Source of the DNA: Symsagittifera roscoffensis
Lineage: Eukaryota; Xenacoelomorpha; Acoela; Convolutidae
DNA length: 64,000 nt
Assembly: GCF_963678635.1 (NCBI RefSeq)
Contig: NC_087062.1
Location: 38,891,330 to 38,955,329, forward strand
Direction of reading: 5' to 3'
Every line of letters starts with the position of its first letter. Position 1 is the first letter of the stretch. The notes beneath the pieces were generated by a model that was not told the origin of the DNA, made no database searches, and worked only from the letters and a program-made list of their open reading frames with translations. The translations under genes and the position numbers were made by a program. Positions 32,601 through 45,800 of the stretch are shown here, one piece after another.

Positions 32601-35054
32601 TGTAGACAACTTCTCCGACAAAATCACTGAATCATTTTTATCAAATCCGAGCTTTCGTCAATAAACAAAACTTTTTTTGAGCATGTCTGTGTTTCAAATA
32701 CTAGTTTCTTTTGTTTTTTGTTTTTATGTTTGTCTTAGAGTTACCAACAACGGTCGGTATAAGTTCTGTTTTTAGTTTTTCTTTTTTCCTTTTTCTCGGC
32801 CTGAAAAATTTTTCTGTTATTTCTAATTGGCGTAGTGGCAGTAAAATGCACCGCTGGATGTGCGAAACAAGTTTGCTATTTATGTGAGAATTTAAATTGC
32901 CGGAAAGCAAGATACTCAATGTCGCAAGAGGCGTGTGAGGAATAAAACGCTATTTTGAACCTTGGGTTTTTGTCAAAATGTCATTCCACAGTCATTCCAA
33001 ATATTCTGCGATTTAAAAAATAATTTTTATTCCCCGTTCAAAAGACATGTTTTAGGAAGTCAACAGTTCGACTTCTTACAAAACTTCTGATCTGTTAAAA
33101 TTGACAATTTAAAACGATTTTTTGCCATGCTATTTAAAAAATGGTTTCGGAACAAACGTGTTTAAAAAGTTAAATGGTGAAATTTAAAGCGACAAATTAA
33201 GAAAATTCGGTAATTATCACAACCCAAATTAAATTTTTACGGCAACTTGAATGCGTTGAAAACTAATATATGAGTTGTAAGACTCTTTTAGTGGCCAAAA
33301 CAACCAGAAGAACTTATACGATTTTCTTCGTATGGAATTTCCGTTAACATTAAAAACACGTTCCAGGTGATCTGATGTGCGCACAAATGGCGTTGAAGAG
33401 GATCTACTTACCTTTATAGTATATTCAAATAGACTCATTCATGAGCAATCAATAGAAGTGTACAATAAATACTGTTAATTTGAAGTTCGGGCAAAAAATC
33501 TTTTTGATTGCAGTTTTGTTTTGACAGCCCCGCAGCTAATTCTTCTATAAAAAGACTTTGTTGATGAATTGTTTGAGATGACAAAAATTGAAAATTTGAA
33601 AAACCTTCTTGACAAATGGGATCGAATTTTTAGCTGATTTTGTTAGATCTTCTGGAATCAAACAAGGAATACTCAAATGGAAGGAATTATATGCACAGGA
33701 TTTAATTTTTTTTAAATCAACTATATCACTTTAATCATAGTTTAACTAAACAAAATGATGAACATGCTTGGAAGTCGGAAAAAATCTTGCTGAATGCGAG
33801 TACTTACTGCTCATGGAGATGCTAGGCAGCAGGCTGATGCTGCTTTTGTTTTCTTCCAAGTCGAACTCTTTTTAAACCTAGTTTTTTACCCTTGCGATTA
33901 GCAAGGGTGTTGCAAACGGACAAGATTTTTTTCCCAGAAACAACTTTGTTCGGAAGATTTCGCATGTGAAAATGTTACAAGTTTTTCTAGTTATTTCATT
34001 ATAAATTCTTTTTGAAATCATCTAGCATATCCTATCGTCCGTCTTTTGATTTTTGTCTGCTAAGTTCCGTAGTGCAGACTCTTTTGAAGATTCAGCCTTT
34101 GTCCAACTTGGTGATTGCTACTTCTGAAGCCCCATTGGTAGAGTTCAATGAGTTGCGGAAAAATATTTTCAGGGAAATTGAGTTTTAATTTTTGAAAAAC
34201 ATTTTTAACAAGTTTTTCAAACATATGAAAGTATTTTATAAAATTCCGTCGATTACTGAGCACGGAATTATTTCACGTGCAAATATTTAGTTCGCGATTA
34301 GCAAGTGTTATCAAATTAGAACATGGACTTTTAGTTGTAGACAACTTCTCCGACAAAATCACTGAATCATTTTTATCAAATCCGTGCTTTCGTCAATAAA
34401 CAAAACTTTTTTTGAGCATGTCTGTGTTTCAAATACTAGTTTCTTTTGTTTTTTGTTTTTATGTTTGTCTTAGAGTTACCAACAACGGTCGGTATAAGTT
34501 CTGTTTTTAGTTTTTGTTTTTTCCTTTTTCTCGGCCTGAAAAATTTTTCTGTTATTTCTAATCGAAGTAGTGGCAGTATAATGCACCGCTGGATGAGCGA
34601 AACAAGTTTGCTATATATGTGAGAATATAAATTGCCGGAAAGCAATATACTCAATGTCGCAAGAGGCGTGTGAGGAATAAAACGCTATATTGAACCTTGG
34701 GTTTTTGTCAAAATGTCATTCCACAGTCATTCCAGATATTCTGCGATTTAAAAAAAAAATTTCTTCCCCGTTCAAAAGACATCTTTTAGGAAGTCAACAG
34801 TTCGACTTTTTACAAAACTTCTGATCTGTTAAAATTGACAATTTAAAACGATTTTTTGCCATGCTATTTAAAAAATGGTTTCGGAACAAGCGTGTTTAAA
34901 AAGTTAAATGGTGAAATTTAAAGCGACAAATTAAGAAAATTCGGTAATTATCACAACCCAAATTAAATTTTTACGGCAACTTGAATGCGTTGAAAACTAA
35001 TATATGAGTTGTAAGACTCTTTTAGTAGCCAAAACAACCAGAGGAACTTGTACG

Positions 35055-35499
35055 ATATTTTTAATCATAAAGACGTTAAAATGTGGTCAAATCTTTGCAC
35101 CACAACAGCTATATATCTTCGGATTATAACTAATACCATTACTCGCTTTTTGTATAAACATGTTATTTTGTTTGAGCGAATTTGTCTTTGATTGTTGGTA
35201 AACACGCCTGGATAAGCAACAAGATTTTTTATAGAATTGTTTTGACAATAAACAGTCTGGATTAAAAATTCATACCTAGTCCGAGCCAAAAAAAATAAGG
35301 AGGAAAGATTGCACACGTTTGAGCGTGGAATCAAAAAAAGCGTGTACTCGTTTTGAGTTTATTTATTCCTAGGAATTACATCAGAACATCTGCTTAATTG
35401 GTCATGAAGAACGAATCAAATTTGGTTCTGGTTTTATTGACTAACTGTTTATTTTTTTATCGGCACGGAAGCATTCTTTGTTGTCTGTGTTGCCAATAG
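35055..35499. other. Region between array and MATCAP start
   Basis: About 445 bp with no recognised gene. It ends in a T-rich tract and GCCAATAG at 35492-35499, an acceptor-like site one base from the MATCAP ATG. A promoter must lie upstream or in here; I see no clear core element. Confidence 0.4.
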
Positions 35500-35500
35500 A

Positions 35501-35633
35501 ATGGTACGAACCGATCAGCAGATGACAGGGGAGAGTGCAGACCACGGGCATAGTGGGTCAAGGAGGACTAGACAACGCAATGTGGATATCGTCACTTACA
35601 AATTGGGCAACACGCCAAAAAAATTGGCACGAG
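35501..35633 (+). CDS. MATCAP: MATCAP exon 1
   Basis: ATG to CACGAG before GTAGGC. A basic, Arg/Ser-rich N terminus (SGSRRTRQRNVDIVTYKLG) typical of microtubule-binding tails, not alignable to human. Phase 1 matches exon 2. The acceptor-like AATAG directly before the ATG may mark a 5' UTR intron or trans-splice site. Confidence 0.78.
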
Positions 35634-38600
35634 GTAGGCTCAGTGGTTTTATTCTTCTATTTTGTTTTTACATTTTTAGTTTAAAAAGCTAGAAAACAGT
35701 AGTGGGCATTTTCAAGGACGGATCTGGGATATCCTAGAGTGTAGAGGGGTGAGGGTGAGATGGTTCACAGCTCTCTATCAGAGACCTATTTGTTTCAAAA
35801 ATTTGTCACGCAGGACACATTAAATACAGCTCAAAATGACATTCTGGACAGTTTGATTGTTGGTATTGACCAAAAAGTTGAGTTTTTCCAGCACGCACTC
35901 CCCTTTCAAATTTTATATTGGCACCAAAGGCCTGGTCGACGAAAAATATATGTAAAATAGTATCAGAGGGGGACCCATTGGGTACTCAGGTCCTCCTAAA
36001 TCCGCTCCCGACCAATTTAATCCAAATTTTAACAAAGATAACCGGTTAATGTGCAAGTAGCACAGAATGTTCCGAACATAGTCTTTAAAAAAAAAAATTT
36101 AAATTGTTTTTTTTTTAATTAGTGTCCTTTTGTTTCTGCGTGGTGTGATAAAATGATCTGAATAAAATTAGATTTTAGGCATATTCACCAGTCATAGAAA
36201 ACTACGCCAAGTGGAAAACAATTTCTTTCAACAGAAATTTTTTGAATTTGTGAAGTTTTTTGATACATAAAATAGCGCTTAAAAACTCAAGCTTATCATA
36301 TTATTTCGGAAGAATATCAAAAATCAAACCACTTTTCCTCAACTGAGAAAAACTTTGCAAACAATGTAATCTCGTTCAAATCACGAGTTCTGATTATGAT
36401 TTGTGGTACTTGATTTTTCGTGAAAAACAACAAAACTAAAACAAATTCGAATACAAAGTTCTTCACTTTTTTCAAAGGGTCGGAAAAACAAGAGTATCCG
36501 GTTGCTGTGCAAATAACACAGAACGTTCCGAGCATATTGGCTTTTTTTTTTAAATTTTTGACATTTTTTATCGTGGTGTGATGCAAGCTCGCGAACTCGA
36601 CGAAAACTTAGAACATCAGTAAGTCAGGCATTTTTAATTAAAATTGTCTTCAAAAAACGAACAACAAGAAAAAACTTTTTTCGTGAAGTTTTTTTGATTT
36701 CTGTAAACAATCTGTTCACTGCCAAAGATGCTCTAAATAGAAGTTTAGCTTTGCGGCTTACATGGATATTTTTCCCATTTGAAACCCTCGCTCGCTTTAT
36801 TTGCTAAAAATTAGAATTAAAACCAAAACTTCAAACCAGTTTTTCTTGTTACTGAGAACAAATTTTGAATTTCTTTAACAATGAGAAAACTTTTTGATTC
36901 ATCTTGATAATTTTTTGTAGTACGAACAAAAAATAACTTTTTTGGGGCTTAAACAATTGTTTTTCCCATTATAACATCCTCGCTTGCTTGACTTGCTAAC
37001 AATTAGACTAAAAACTAAATATTTTAAACCGATTTTTCTCATCACAGGGAAAACTTTCGAATTTGTTTTACAGTGAGAAAACTTTTTTATTCATTGTGAT
37101 ATTTTTTGTAGTGCTATTTTGCGTGGAAAAAAAATTACATCGAAAACAAAATTTTTTGCCACTCTCAGTAGTTGGTTCAATGATGCTGTAACTTTAATAG
37201 GGAAAAGACGTAAGTAATCAGCGATCATGATATTCTACACAGATATATTTTGCGATAGTTTCAAGATATAAAAACGCTGTTCTTTTTTTTTCAAGCGTTT
37301 TCAGAAAACTTATTTTCGAAGATTGATTAGATGTTTTGTGACCTTAGTTAAGGCTGTATAAATTTTTTTTATTGATCAACAAAATGTGGGAACAAAAGTA
37401 AATCAAATAAACTAACTGTTGTGTCTCGACAAAAATTTTTTACAATTTTTTTTTGTTATGTCCAGTAACAAGTAAAACGTTTTTCTTCATTTTGAAAGTG
37501 TAATGTGAATAATTCATGTGTCAAAATCTATACCGCACGCTAAAAATTCTCCAATTGTAATTGAACAAAATGTTAACTCGTATTAATGCCGTATAAGAAT
37601 CAAAATTGACCACTGAGTTTTTGACAATTTCAGCTCAGAATTCTTAGTTCGTAAATATTCACTTAACCAAAAGCTTTTCGAGCCCAGTTAAATGGCTGTC
37701 GGAGCATTCATGGTTTTGCCCTGATATACGAACCTTCTTGTTTAAAATTATATTAATGTTGAAATATTTCCATTCAAATTGGTTTTTGGTATACAAGCTG
37801 AAAATTTTTTTGAATATTTTTTTTTCAAAAAAAAAAAAGATTTTGCCATTTTTGCTTTCGAGTTACTTAACCGTATTTTTTTTCAAGCAGCAAATGTATT
37901 ATCTTTCCAAGCGCTATCTACAAAAGGAATTTTCAGCTAACGATTTTTTATCCAAATGAGCTCTTTAAAGTCATATTTGAACAAAATTTGTATGTTGTTG
38001 TGCCATTCTCTCAGAAAGTTCCCAACACAGTTATTTTTGTTTTGATTTTTTATCAATTTGAGCAGCTTTTTGATGCGTGGTGTTTGCAGATAAAAGCCAT
38101 ATTCTAGAACTATAACAAATGATTTGATTAACTAGCTATTTTTATATAAACTCAAGTATTCTTTCTCAAAAAAAAAGTATTCAAAAAAATGCACATTTAG
38201 CTTTGTGATTTTGCTAATTTGAGTGCTGAGGAAGCGCTAAATTAAGCTTAAGAAAATAGTTTTTAGTCAGAGGGAAACCTACTAATTTTTCAGCTTATTT
38301 AAGAGCTTTTCCCGTTTCTCACTTTTTTTACTCGCTCTAAATTTGACTAAAAATGATAAATGTCCTTTCAATTTTCCCCAACAGAATTGTTTTTGCTCAT
38401 TTCTTATTGTCGATTGTTCAGGCTTTAGAGAATTAATTTTGGATTTCACTGAAACCAAAAAACACTACAACAAAACAGTTTTGCGTTTTTTTTTATTTTC
38501 GCCCAAGCATAATTCAAAGAAGACTACTCTTATATGGGGGCAAAGACCAGACAGTTTCGACTGCCCCTTATTTGGCCTCGGTTACGTTGCAAAAAGTAGA

Positions 38601-39770
38601 CAGTTACTATATTAACTTATCATAATCGACAAAAAGAAGCAAATGTAGGAAGTAAATAAGTATTAATTGTTTATTTCCTGAGTTTGTTTTCTGTTCTCGA
38701 TTCTGATTGCTTATTATACTATATGTCTACATTTTGAGCTGTACGAAATGAAAAATGTCTACTTTTTGACCGCATTCTACTGGTTTCTTACAGTTTTTGG
38801 TCATTGACGTTTTGACAAACTATGAAATCTGTGTTGAAAATTTCAAATCTTCAATAATAAATTTCAAGTAGTTTAGTGGAATTTAAAAAACCACTTAACT
38901 TGCCTAGGTTCAATTTGCAACAAATTTGAAAACAGGAATAAATTGCAACGCATAAAAAACTCGCGTTACGATTTTTCCTGCAGAACTTGTATATTTCATA
39001 TAACTTCTCGGTTAGTAAAACATGTCTAGGAATGATATCCTTGCAAAAAATCAACTATATAAACTAAACTACACATGGCACTAATCTAATTGTTCTAAAG
39101 AAATTTTGAGTTTCTGGTTTTTGATTCATGCTTCCAAGGCATATATCTTTATTTTCTTAATGAATTTTTGCGTTGTGTGACCAGTCTGATTGATTACGGT
39201 TGTGAATTCTATTTTGCATGCAGCCTCTCGCCGCTGGTTTTTTTTTTGCTTTTTTTGTTGTTTGACCGACTGTGTGATTATATCTGTAGAGTTCACTTGT
39301 TTCAATTGCAAACTGTTTCATTTTCATAGACACAAAAACATTTCTGGATTGATTTTTATGTAAGCAATCGAAGTAGTTCAGAAAACCCATTTTCGTTATC
39401 ATTAGTTCTGCTGGAAGTTTTTTGCTTTTTATTACTAAATGACGTGCTCTATCAATTTTTCACATAGAAAGAGCAGACTTTGATATCCCAGTTCATTTCC
39501 TTGTTTTTTGTTCCCAGTTGATAAATTTGTTGATTTTGTAAAAAAAAAACTGCGCTATGCTGTGAGTTTTTAGCATCACAGTGTAAAATCAGCTGTTCAG
39601 TTTAGCTACAATTACTTATGTCCCACCACATAGGAGGGTAAAATAGTGGTGTGCGCGCCCCGCTGAGAATACGGAAGTTGAAGGAGGGGTCGATCTCAAT
39701 TCTCAGCAAATGTTCTTTTAAAAATTTGTTAGAAGATTAAACCACTCCAAGAATAGATACATACGTACAT

Positions 39771-39849
<79 letters not shown>

Positions 39850-42800
39850 TTGTATGCAATTAGCAAGCGTTATCAAACTGAAATATACACAATTCTATCT
39901 GTTGAACAAAATGTTTAATGTAATCACTTGAATCATTTGTATCTTGGTTCATATTGAATTGAAACATTTATGCGTTCCCAGCCAACTTAGCCTGGAGTTA
40001 ACGAATATACCTGGGACGGCCAAGATAATGGGTTCGAGTTTGACCTCGACCTGTTTTTTGTCTCAAACGGGATTATGCTGTTTCAAATAAAATTGACGGC
40101 CAATTATTTGTCTGCTTATGTATTTTCGGCTGAGTCGCCACATCTTTAAATCGTTTTTTTTTGCTGCTCGTTTTTTTTTTAATATGTATCGTTTTTTTTT
40201 TAGTTGATTTATTCCAACAATTTCTAATTTCAGTTACTTTGACTTCGTATTTCCTTCTTTGCTTTTTGTTTTGCTTAAATTCTGCTCAAATTATTTCCCA
40301 TGCCCAATTATTTCGGCCTATTTTTATCGGCTTCATGATCTAAATTTGGGTTCTTTCAAGGAGAACAGAACTTGAAATGTATTCTCCGCACTTTTCATGT
40401 TGATTGTATGCTTACCAATCGGTTTGTTGAAACTTTTTTTTCCTTATGGAAAATGGTTTTCAAATTCCTTAAAAAAGTTTCAGTTTTTCTCAGAAACTTC
40501 CACTGATTTTCAAAAAGGGTTATCAATTGAAAGACTACCTACTCCCATGTGTGCCTGTTGACTCCCCTATTTTCTTACTTAATGCCTCTGTCTACGGCCT
40601 TCAAAAAAGCGTTGAGGATTATTTGAACAAATTTACGTTTTGTCGATAACTACCGCTCTCAAATCTGAGTTTTTGCTTTCAATGATTAGCAACACCCATA
40701 TTTTTATACATTAAAATGTTTCCTTTGAAATTCGGAACAATAATTGCGTTGAATTTTATATTCAAGTTAAGGTTTTTCAAATTTAGATATAATTAGCGAT
40801 TTATATGTTCACAATCGTTTGTCAGTGCGCATCCGAAATTGCTCTGAAACACGTTTCTGCACTACCGATTTCAAAGATCTAACTTCAGGTTAAAAACTGT
40901 TTTGGTTTGCATATCCATTAGAGTTGTGTCATCCGAGGCCAGTTCTGCAGGCCTCGGATGACTGATAAAATTTTCTGGAAATATTGGGCCTAGTAACAAA
41001 AAATAATAGTTTCCGTTCGCTGTGATTTAACCATTATGAGATGGAGCTATATTGGGGGGGGGGGGATTTTAAACTTCTAGACTTTTTATGTTAAAGCGTA
41101 ATCATTTGTTACAAGTTTTCAGGTTTCTTGTGTTTTCAGGTCCCGACTCGAGTGAGCTGTTGGCTCAAAAGGAGAACTTTTTAAACCATGGGGTGCTACC
41201 CAACTTCAGCCAACTGGAGAAAAAGAAGTATAACCACACAAAGGGAAAAGGTAAATAGTAATCGACTTCGAAGTTAGAAAGTTTCTGGCGTTGTTTTGAA
41301 ATATCTGATTGGGACTCATCGGGGAAATATCGAAATCGGTGCAACTTTCACAATTCTACATGAACATAAGCTTATTCTAGATTCGACAGACTAAATTTGA
41401 ATTGCTTTGTAACGTTTTAGAAGCTTAATGAAAGTCTTCCTTTTTGAAATCATTGATTTTTGAAACACCATGGTTGAAACCGTGCTTTGTAAATTTATCC
41501 GCTGAAATTCGGATGAAATCTTTTCTTAAACTGTTTCCAGGTGAAGTTCGTTTCGAGTTATTTAACCTGGCCAGGAGAATCTTAGAAACAGTGCGGGAGA
41601 ACTTTGTCAATGGGGAAGTGTTTATGAACGAGTCGTATGGGCCAATCATAGACAAGGCGCAGGCTTCTAGGACTATCAGGGGGTACCTGGATGCGGATCC
41701 GATTCTGAGTACCATCAAAGTCGCATGGAGTCAAGACATCACATCCAGGTAAAATGATGTCAAGAAAGCGTTCGTATCGGTTCGTAGTTATTACAGGTTT
41801 TTGAATACTTGTAGTCTGAGACGTTAAAAAACTGGCATTTATAGTTCAAAACTTGCAAATTTTGAAGCGCTCTCTCAATGATTGCTCTTTAGTATCTAGA
41901 ACTAGAGATCTCGCTTTAAAGAAAAAATTTGTAAAATTATTCTTGATTTTTTTTAATCCAATACTAATGTGGAAAGAATGAATATTAAAGCTAAATTTTT
42001 AGTAAACCTCTGCAGATTTATTTTTTCGAGTCAACATAGTTAAATTTCATAATTCCGGAATCGTTCATACAAAGATTTTTTTGTTGGCGGTGATTTCTCT
42101 TGCTGTGATTCGGGTAGATTGAGTTCATATTTCGCCATAAAGTTGCCTTGTATGTTGATTCCCTTAATTTCTCGAGATTTTTCCAACGGTGCAAAGTGAA
42201 ATGACGCTCTCAACTGGTTGAAATTTCTTAGCCAATCAGAGAACGGCATTATTGAAAGTCCTTTTGAAAGCCATGAGTCGTATGCTTGGCGTTTCTGCTT
42301 GTCGGTTAAAATTGATTTGGCATAAGAGAGTCGTTTAAACTCATTGCTTTCGCCTTCAGCCCCTGTCTTGTCAGGGTGATGAAGGAGAGATTTTATTCGG
42401 TACTCTGCTTGAATTTGTTCACACGTTGCGGCTTGAGAAACACCTAAGCTTGAGAAATGGTTTTATAATATGACATTAATTTTAGGCCAAAAAAAAACCC
42501 TAAAATTTTTGTAAAGGCGCCTTGAGTGCCACCAATATATACTAATTTTGAAGGAGAGCGCGCCCAAAGACGTGCCCAAAGACGTCTTTTTTGACCTTTT
42601 TTCAAAAATTTGCATGCGGGGTCTTTATAATGCCTTTATAGGATCAAAACAGGGTCTTTATTGTGTTCTAGGAGTATTTAGAAAATCAGTTTTTGTCGAC
42701 CTAAAAAAGGTCGACAAAAGTTATTGAAAAAAATTTTGAAAATCCCCCCCCCTCGAGAAAATCCTAGATCCGCCCTGCCACCCTGTCTCAGTTAGTTTGA

Positions 42801-45800
42801 AAACAAAATATGTAGTGTAAACCAAGAAAACAACAGGCTCTATTATAGCGCCTTTCCACTTATAGGGAGAGGATCAGAATGACATAATTTTTCCTTGAAG
42901 TTTAACCCAAAAAAGTTTAACCCAGAAGTTTAACCCAAAAACGGCGTAATTGCCATCACCAATTCTCGTACTTTTGTTGAAAATGTTCTTTTAGTTGAAT
43001 GGGCGCTTTCGTTGAATGTGCTGCCAAAGAGTTCAAAAAGTCAGTTTAGTTGATCTGAAAATTTAAACAAAAAGCGCACCTGTCAAAAAATTAAAAGCTT
43101 ACCAAGTATTGCGTACAGGCATTCTGATTTATCGTTGTCCATTCGCAATTATTATAACACCCACAGCATATATGATGAATATTCAATCTGTCTGCACAAC
43201 TGATAACAAGAAATTTAAATAGCAGATGAAGAAACGTGATGGTCAGCTGACTTATATCTTTGCTTATCGCTGCAGGTAATTTCAAAACATAGCAATTTTT
43301 AATAAATATTAGTCACGGTGACTACATTTAAATGGCGGCTGAATTTTTGTGACGCAATGAATTACTTAAATAATTACCACTAACCTTTTAATCTAATGGA
43401 CAGATGCTGCTGAACTGGTGAACTTAAATAACTTGTTTTTGTTATTTCTAAACTCGTTTGCTTGTCTCAAAATGCCCATTGCTCCTTTTAGCTCAATTTG
43501 GTCCTATTTAATACCTTGTACGTCACCATTATCCATGCTCGTTGCTTGAAGGTGAAGCAACATTACCCAGCTCAGAAAAGTAGCCAAAAAAAATTGCATG
43601 TAGTTCTTAAACAGGGGCACAACAGGGGTTTGTAAAGGGTGATCGGAAAAAGAAATCATTCTGCGGAGCTCTTTTATTGTGATACTTTAAACGTTTTTAT
43701 AAAGATATCGATAAGTGGGTTATTTTGAGTTTTGCGATGACCGAAAACGAATTATGATAGTTTCTCGTGTTTCAGCGCAGTGATGATCACCCGTGGTCCT
43801 GTCTACCAGCCGGAGAAAAGGACATACACCATGGTCATCAAAGACGACCCCACCATGCCATACCTGCGCACAGAGGGAATCATGGCTCTAGCACACCACG
43901 AGGTGAAAGATGGTATCAAGTAGTATTTAAATTTTAGTTTGTATCAATTTACACATTTATCGATTACTTATTTGAAACTAAATGGAATTAGAATTGTTTT
44001 CATTTCGGTCAGGGGCGAATTTAGTAGTATCTTAGTGGTTTTTCTCTATCCCATTTTCTCCGTCTCTCTGTATCCACCAATGTGACTATAAATTGCAAAA
44101 CGTGCAAAAAAACTCATAAAGGCCAGGGGCAGATGTTTCAGTTGTGTATCTTGCAATGCTCAAATGCATATTGAGAGCACCTGCACTGGTCTTACTAACA
44201 CCGCCATCAATGGCATAAAAGACTTGGGTTTAAACGCAATGCTTCTATGCGACACATGTGTCACTAATAACGAAAGAGATAACTTCATAAAGTGTAGGAC
44301 CATGATGCAAATGAACGAGAAAATTGAAAAAGAGAGTGAGGGAATACAAGCACGTCTTGAAAATATGGAAAAAATGCTGACGGCATTGGTTGATGAAAAA
44401 GTCGAAAACGCTACAAAAACTACATGCGAAAACTGGAAAAAAGCTATGCAGATGTACTCAGTGTGAAACCTGTTAAAGATATGAAAGCTCAACCAGGAGC
44501 TGGAAAAGAAGTAAAACAAGAAATACATCATAATATCAATAAAAACTTCCGTATACAGAGGATCAGAGAAGATCCCGAGAAATCAAAAGTCGAAAATTTT
44601 GTCCCCACAACCGAAAAATTACATGAGTTACTAAACAAGTTAGGAGCTAAACCACAAATTGAAGAAATAAAAAGGCTAGGGAAATTCAGCAAAGAGCGCA
44701 TCAAGTCAAGAACTTGATTAATAACTCTGTCAACGGAACATGAAGCACGATTGGTGCTGGCAAAGAGCTTCGAAAAAAGAGATGAGCTGCGAGATGAGAA
44801 AATTTACCTTCTGCCGGCATTATCGAAAGAAGATGCGAGAAAGAAAAACCTGTGCCTAAAAAGACGAAGAGAACTTCTAGACGAAAGAGTTCCAAAGGAA
44901 AAAATCAAAATCAGGAATTTCGAGCTGTTCAATGATGTGAAAAAAGATATGATAGAAGCAGAACAAGCAGATGATGCTTGACTAGGCTTTCTCGACATCC
45001 TGCAAATGAATGTAAGAAGTCTAATATATCTCGAACGACGAATGAAATTTGCAAATGCTATAGCAACATCAAACTATGACATAAAATGTCTCTGCGAGAC
45101 TTGTTTAAATGAAAACACTGCATCATCTGAATTAATGCTAAATGAACACAATATTTATAGATCAGAACGACAAACAGCCAAAGATCAAAATTTGCATGGT
45201 GGAGTACTAATGGCAGTGAAACAAACATTTTCATAGAAATTATTGCCAAAGAAGCAACCTGAATGTTGTTGAACTTGCAGCATCCAAATAAACGATAAGC
45301 AAAATTTTGTCTGCTGTTTTTACAATCCACCTTCGAGCAGCAAATATCGCTATTGTCTAGACGATTTCGCACAAATTTTATATGAAATCGAGAAATCAAA
45401 TCAATCAACTGCAACACTTATTTGCGGAGATGTAAATTTTCCAAATGCAAACTGGATTGACTATAGTAGCACCGAAAATGAAGAAAACTCAATAATTGAA
45501 CTAATCGAGCAACATCAGTTCGAGCAGGCAATAGATTTTCCAACTTGTGGCAAAAACACCCTAGACCTTACATTATTCAAAAATTGTCACATTCATGCGA
45601 CTCCTGACGAATTTATCTCAAAAAATTTACAATTGCTCCGACCACAAAGCAATCAGCATTCTAATTGAATGTCCTCACCTTGAGGTAAATGTCGCTATTG
45701 AAAACTTTCGAAGCTTCGGTAGCGTGGACTATAACGAAATCAAGAAATCAATACTAAGTGAGCCTTTCTCACCAGTATGTCACAAAAACATCAATAGAAT

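Larger units (their letters stand above)
27995..35054. repeat. Four-copy tandem array, ~1,734-bp unit
   Basis: Units begin GATTTTCTTSGTATGGAATT at 27995, 29851, 31586 and 33320, and the array ends at 35054 at the fifth occurrence of TACGAT. Periods are 1856, 1735, 1734 and 1734 bp; the first is longer because of a ~125-bp internal duplication at about 29393-29640. Each unit carries two members of the GATTA hairpin family about 410 bp apart. Copies 1 and 3 share variants against copies 2 and 4. Minus-strand 72-codon frames recur four times but their changes track the repeat types, not codon constraint. The array lies between two same-strand genes. Confidence 0.94.

Noticed and set aside
29110-34654. 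A 72-codon minus-strand frame repeated four times (MSILLSGNL...)
   Set aside because: Its variants follow the A/B unit types and are as frequent as in flanking DNA. There is no domain and the C-terminal part is simple Lys/Asn/Thr sequence from AT-rich DNA.
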